NCBI RefSeq assembly: GCF_019703515.2
Contig: NC_059373.1
Coordinates: forward strand, 16,427,781 to 16,491,780
Direction: 5' to 3'
Length of the DNA stretch: 64,000 bases
Source of the DNA: Myxocyprinus asiaticus
Taxonomy: Eukaryota; Chordata; Actinopteri; Cypriniformes; Catostomidae
Positions 61,811 to 64,000 of the stretch are shown here, in pieces. The notes under the pieces were generated by a model. The model made no database searches. It was not told the DNA's origin and saw nothing but the letters and a program-made list of their open reading frames with translations. The position numbers were made by a program, and so were the translations under genes. Every line of letters begins with the position of its first letter. The stretch's first letter is position 1.

Positions 61811-63030
61811 ATTTTTCCCAACCTTTTTTCTGCCACGGCACACTTTTTACGGATAATAAATGCCATGGCGCACCACTATCCCACATAACCACCATCGATA
61901 TAGTTTTCTTTTTCAAGAACTTGTCCATGTTTTCTGTCCATCTTAGTAGTGTGTTTACTTGTAATGTTTGAAATTCAGCTATGGAAAAAACTGGAATCTA
62001 CTTTATAGTGTTTAAGCATTAAAAGAACAATGCAGATCTATAGTTTTCCTTCAGTTTGAGCATGATATTTCATCCAAAAAGACAACAATAATAGTCTAAT
62101 AATAGTGAGTTTCAGTAACGTCCTTAATTTCTCTTTCATTAAAACTTGCATGACTATAAATCTACTGACTTCAGTAGAATGTTTAAGAATTATAAACACA
62201 AAGCAGATCTATGGTATAATTTTACTACAGATTTAAACTGCTCAGCATGACTTTTATCAGAAAAGATGACAATAATAGCCTAATAATAATAATTTTTGAG
62301 TTTCATTAATGTTCTGCCATTGTAAATGTGTAAATTGTAATTTCACATGAGTTGAGTCGAGGCGTCATCGCTCCGCCAGCGTCAAGCGCCGCATTGCCCT
62401 CCACGTGACAAATGTTGCAGAAAGCATCACAGAGGGACAATCTTACGAATTTGTCATGCAAAAAAGTGGGAGATGTGCACAATAAACTTTGAAAACATGT
62501 ATTTGGAAGAGAGAAAAAAACTTGGCAGTTGCTTTGATAGCAGAAAGTAATAAAAGGAAATTAGTTCAATAACTGGGTTCTCTGACTCTCTGGTACTCGG
62601 AAACGATAAGTAATATTTAATTAAAAGAAATTATGAGACATTCAATATCACTTCACAAATTTGGACTGTTTTTAAATATTTCTTGTTGCTTTGTACTCTC
62701 AAAGACATTTGTGAAGCAAAAACATGTGTGAAAAACACTTTGGTGTAAAGTGGCGCCACTTTATAGACTTCATTGTATTCTGCAGCACTGATGCGAGTCA
62801 TGTGAAAGCCCCTTAACGTGTTTAAATATCAGTCACTTTTACACATTAATCATAGCTCTTCACAATCACAAAAGTGACAGATTATGGTTGCAAAATCCAT
62901 GAAATATTTATTTTTAATTTTTTTATTTATGCATTTATTTATTTTGTGGAGTTTTATAATTTTCCACAGCACACCTGACAATCTTTCACGGCACACTATT
63001 ATGCCACGGCACAGTGGTTGGGAAACGCTG
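61811..63030. mobile_element. TIR element inserted in the preceding repeat
   Basis: The left end has TTTTTCCCAACC and CTGCCACGGCACAC. The complement of the right end has CAGCGTTTCCCAACC and GCCGTGGCATAATAGTGTGC. These are diverged inverted ends. The flanks AACCTT (left) and CCTTATTG (right) fit interruption of one motif of the host repeat. The interior has a partial 171-bp tandem duplication (GCAGATCTAT at 62032 and 62203). No coding region. Superfamily hAT possible, unproven. Confidence 0.6.
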
Positions 63031-63044
63031 CCTTATTGTAAAGT

Positions 63045-64000
63045 TTTATTCAAATTGTATTATATACATAGACAATATTATATTCGTATTGCATTACATA
63101 CTGTACATATACACCTGATGATTCATCTTATTCCAGCATGATTGGAGAATGTTCCAAAAAGCATCTTGTATGTTTCAATGGAAGGATATCTGACATTTTG
63201 TACAAAGGAGTTTGCAAGGTCAAAGTCACAAATTTGCTTTCATTTGAATCAGTAACCTATTAAAATATTTCAAAATCTCAAAATATCTCTCTGTGTTATG
63301 CCATCCTAAAAATCCTAAATCTTTGTCAAATTTTAGATTTAAATGTTACATAACAAATCTTTTAGTCAGACGCAAGTGTCATGTGGGCTAATTAGCTGAT
63401 GCTGCACTGAATTGCTTTTTGCCTTAGTGTCAGAATTTAGGTAGTCAAATTTAACAGTCCCACACTTTCAGCAGGAAAACTCATGCCCTCCAAAAGAGAT
63501 TCTCAGAGAGCTTGTAAAAGGCATTCCTCAACAAATGTGTGCACAATTCTCAGCATTCCTTCTCTGCTGGATCGGCTCGGCTTTGGAAAGTAGGAAAGTT
63601 TGAAAACATGGTGCTTATATTCACTTTTATAGAGGCCTAATTAGGGATTTGTGTGTTTTCACAAACAGGTTGTTCATGGCTACAGATGTTAAGCTTCCTC
63701 TGTGTTTGCTGAGCTTGGCCTGTAGGCCTGAACTACCACAGACTATTTGTACAAGCAAAACTTCCTGCTCAACTTGCATATTGCTGTTAGCATGCTCACA
63801 TCTTTCTTCTGTGCGTATAACGTTTAGAGATATTTTTACAATATTGTACATCATCGATAATTCATGAAATGTGTGTGGGTTTGTGTTGGTGAGTCACTAA
63901 ACAAGTGTTACAGAGACGGGCCAAGAGTTAATGGGACCCATGGCAAATCCGGCAGGAAAAAATAAGTCCGGTTTTGCTCTGCCCCTCCTGGTCATTGGGC
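63045..64000. other. unassigned intronic stretch to the window end
   Basis: 63130-63250 (CAGCATGATTGGAGAATGTT, TTTTGTACAAAGGAGTTTGC) resembles 19705-19800 and is probably a Tc1-derived scrap. Nothing else recognised. The window ends inside the intron. Confidence 0.45.

Overview
This window is vertebrate nuclear DNA from a teleost fish. The repeat set fits a cyprinid or related ostariophysan: IR/DR Tc1 elements of the Sleeping Beauty type, tRNA-derived SINEs, TTTAAAGGGATAGTTCACCC-type foldback elements, a chromodomain Ty3/gypsy element, an L2-like LINE, and many long TA/CA microsatellites. I see no prokaryotic genes, no CRISPR arrays and no complete gene.

The only host gene I can support is trps1, the GATA-type and multi-C2H2 transcriptional repressor, on the + strand. 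Three coding exons are present: 11269-12161 (start codon 11271, residues 1-297), 16625-17724 (residues 298-664) and 29878-30514 (residues 664-876). They join in frame with canonical GT/AG sites and encode the N-terminal part, including seven C2H2-type fingers. The reading frame leaves the third exon at a good donor site. I could not find the GATA finger or the C-terminal Ikaros-like fingers in the remaining 33.5 kb, so the window ends inside a very long intron. The 11.3 kb before the start exon holds no recognisable exon and is probably a 5' intron.

The rest is intron or flank filled with transposable elements. 0-7.7 kb: a Tc1 element, then a nested stack in which a foldback MITE is split by a 3.9-kb terminal-inverted-repeat element, which itself carries an IR/DR Tc1 copy and a hAT element with a BED-finger fossil. 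12-17 kb: microsatellites and a small Tc1-type MITE. 18-30 kb: a second copy of that MITE, a SINE with a perfect 18-bp target duplication, a mariner fossil and a probable hAT. 30.5-46 kb: a third copy of the MITE, small TIR elements, a roughly 0.8-kb direct duplication, and a hAT-type element with a perfect 8-bp duplication. 47-53 kb: an old SINE, foldback pieces and a microsatellite-laden interspersed repeat. 54.4-59.6 kb: a decayed gypsy retrotransposon with one LTR, fused directly to an L2-like LINE fragment. 60-64 kb: a foldback element, a 20-bp minisatellite and another nested TIR element.

I found no new molecular system. The points most worth following up are the nested transposon stack, the duplicated 0.8-kb intronic segment, the MITE family whose copies all sit between TA/CA microsatellites, and the gypsy-LINE junction. 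Family names for the repeats come from motif recognition only, because no database search was possible.
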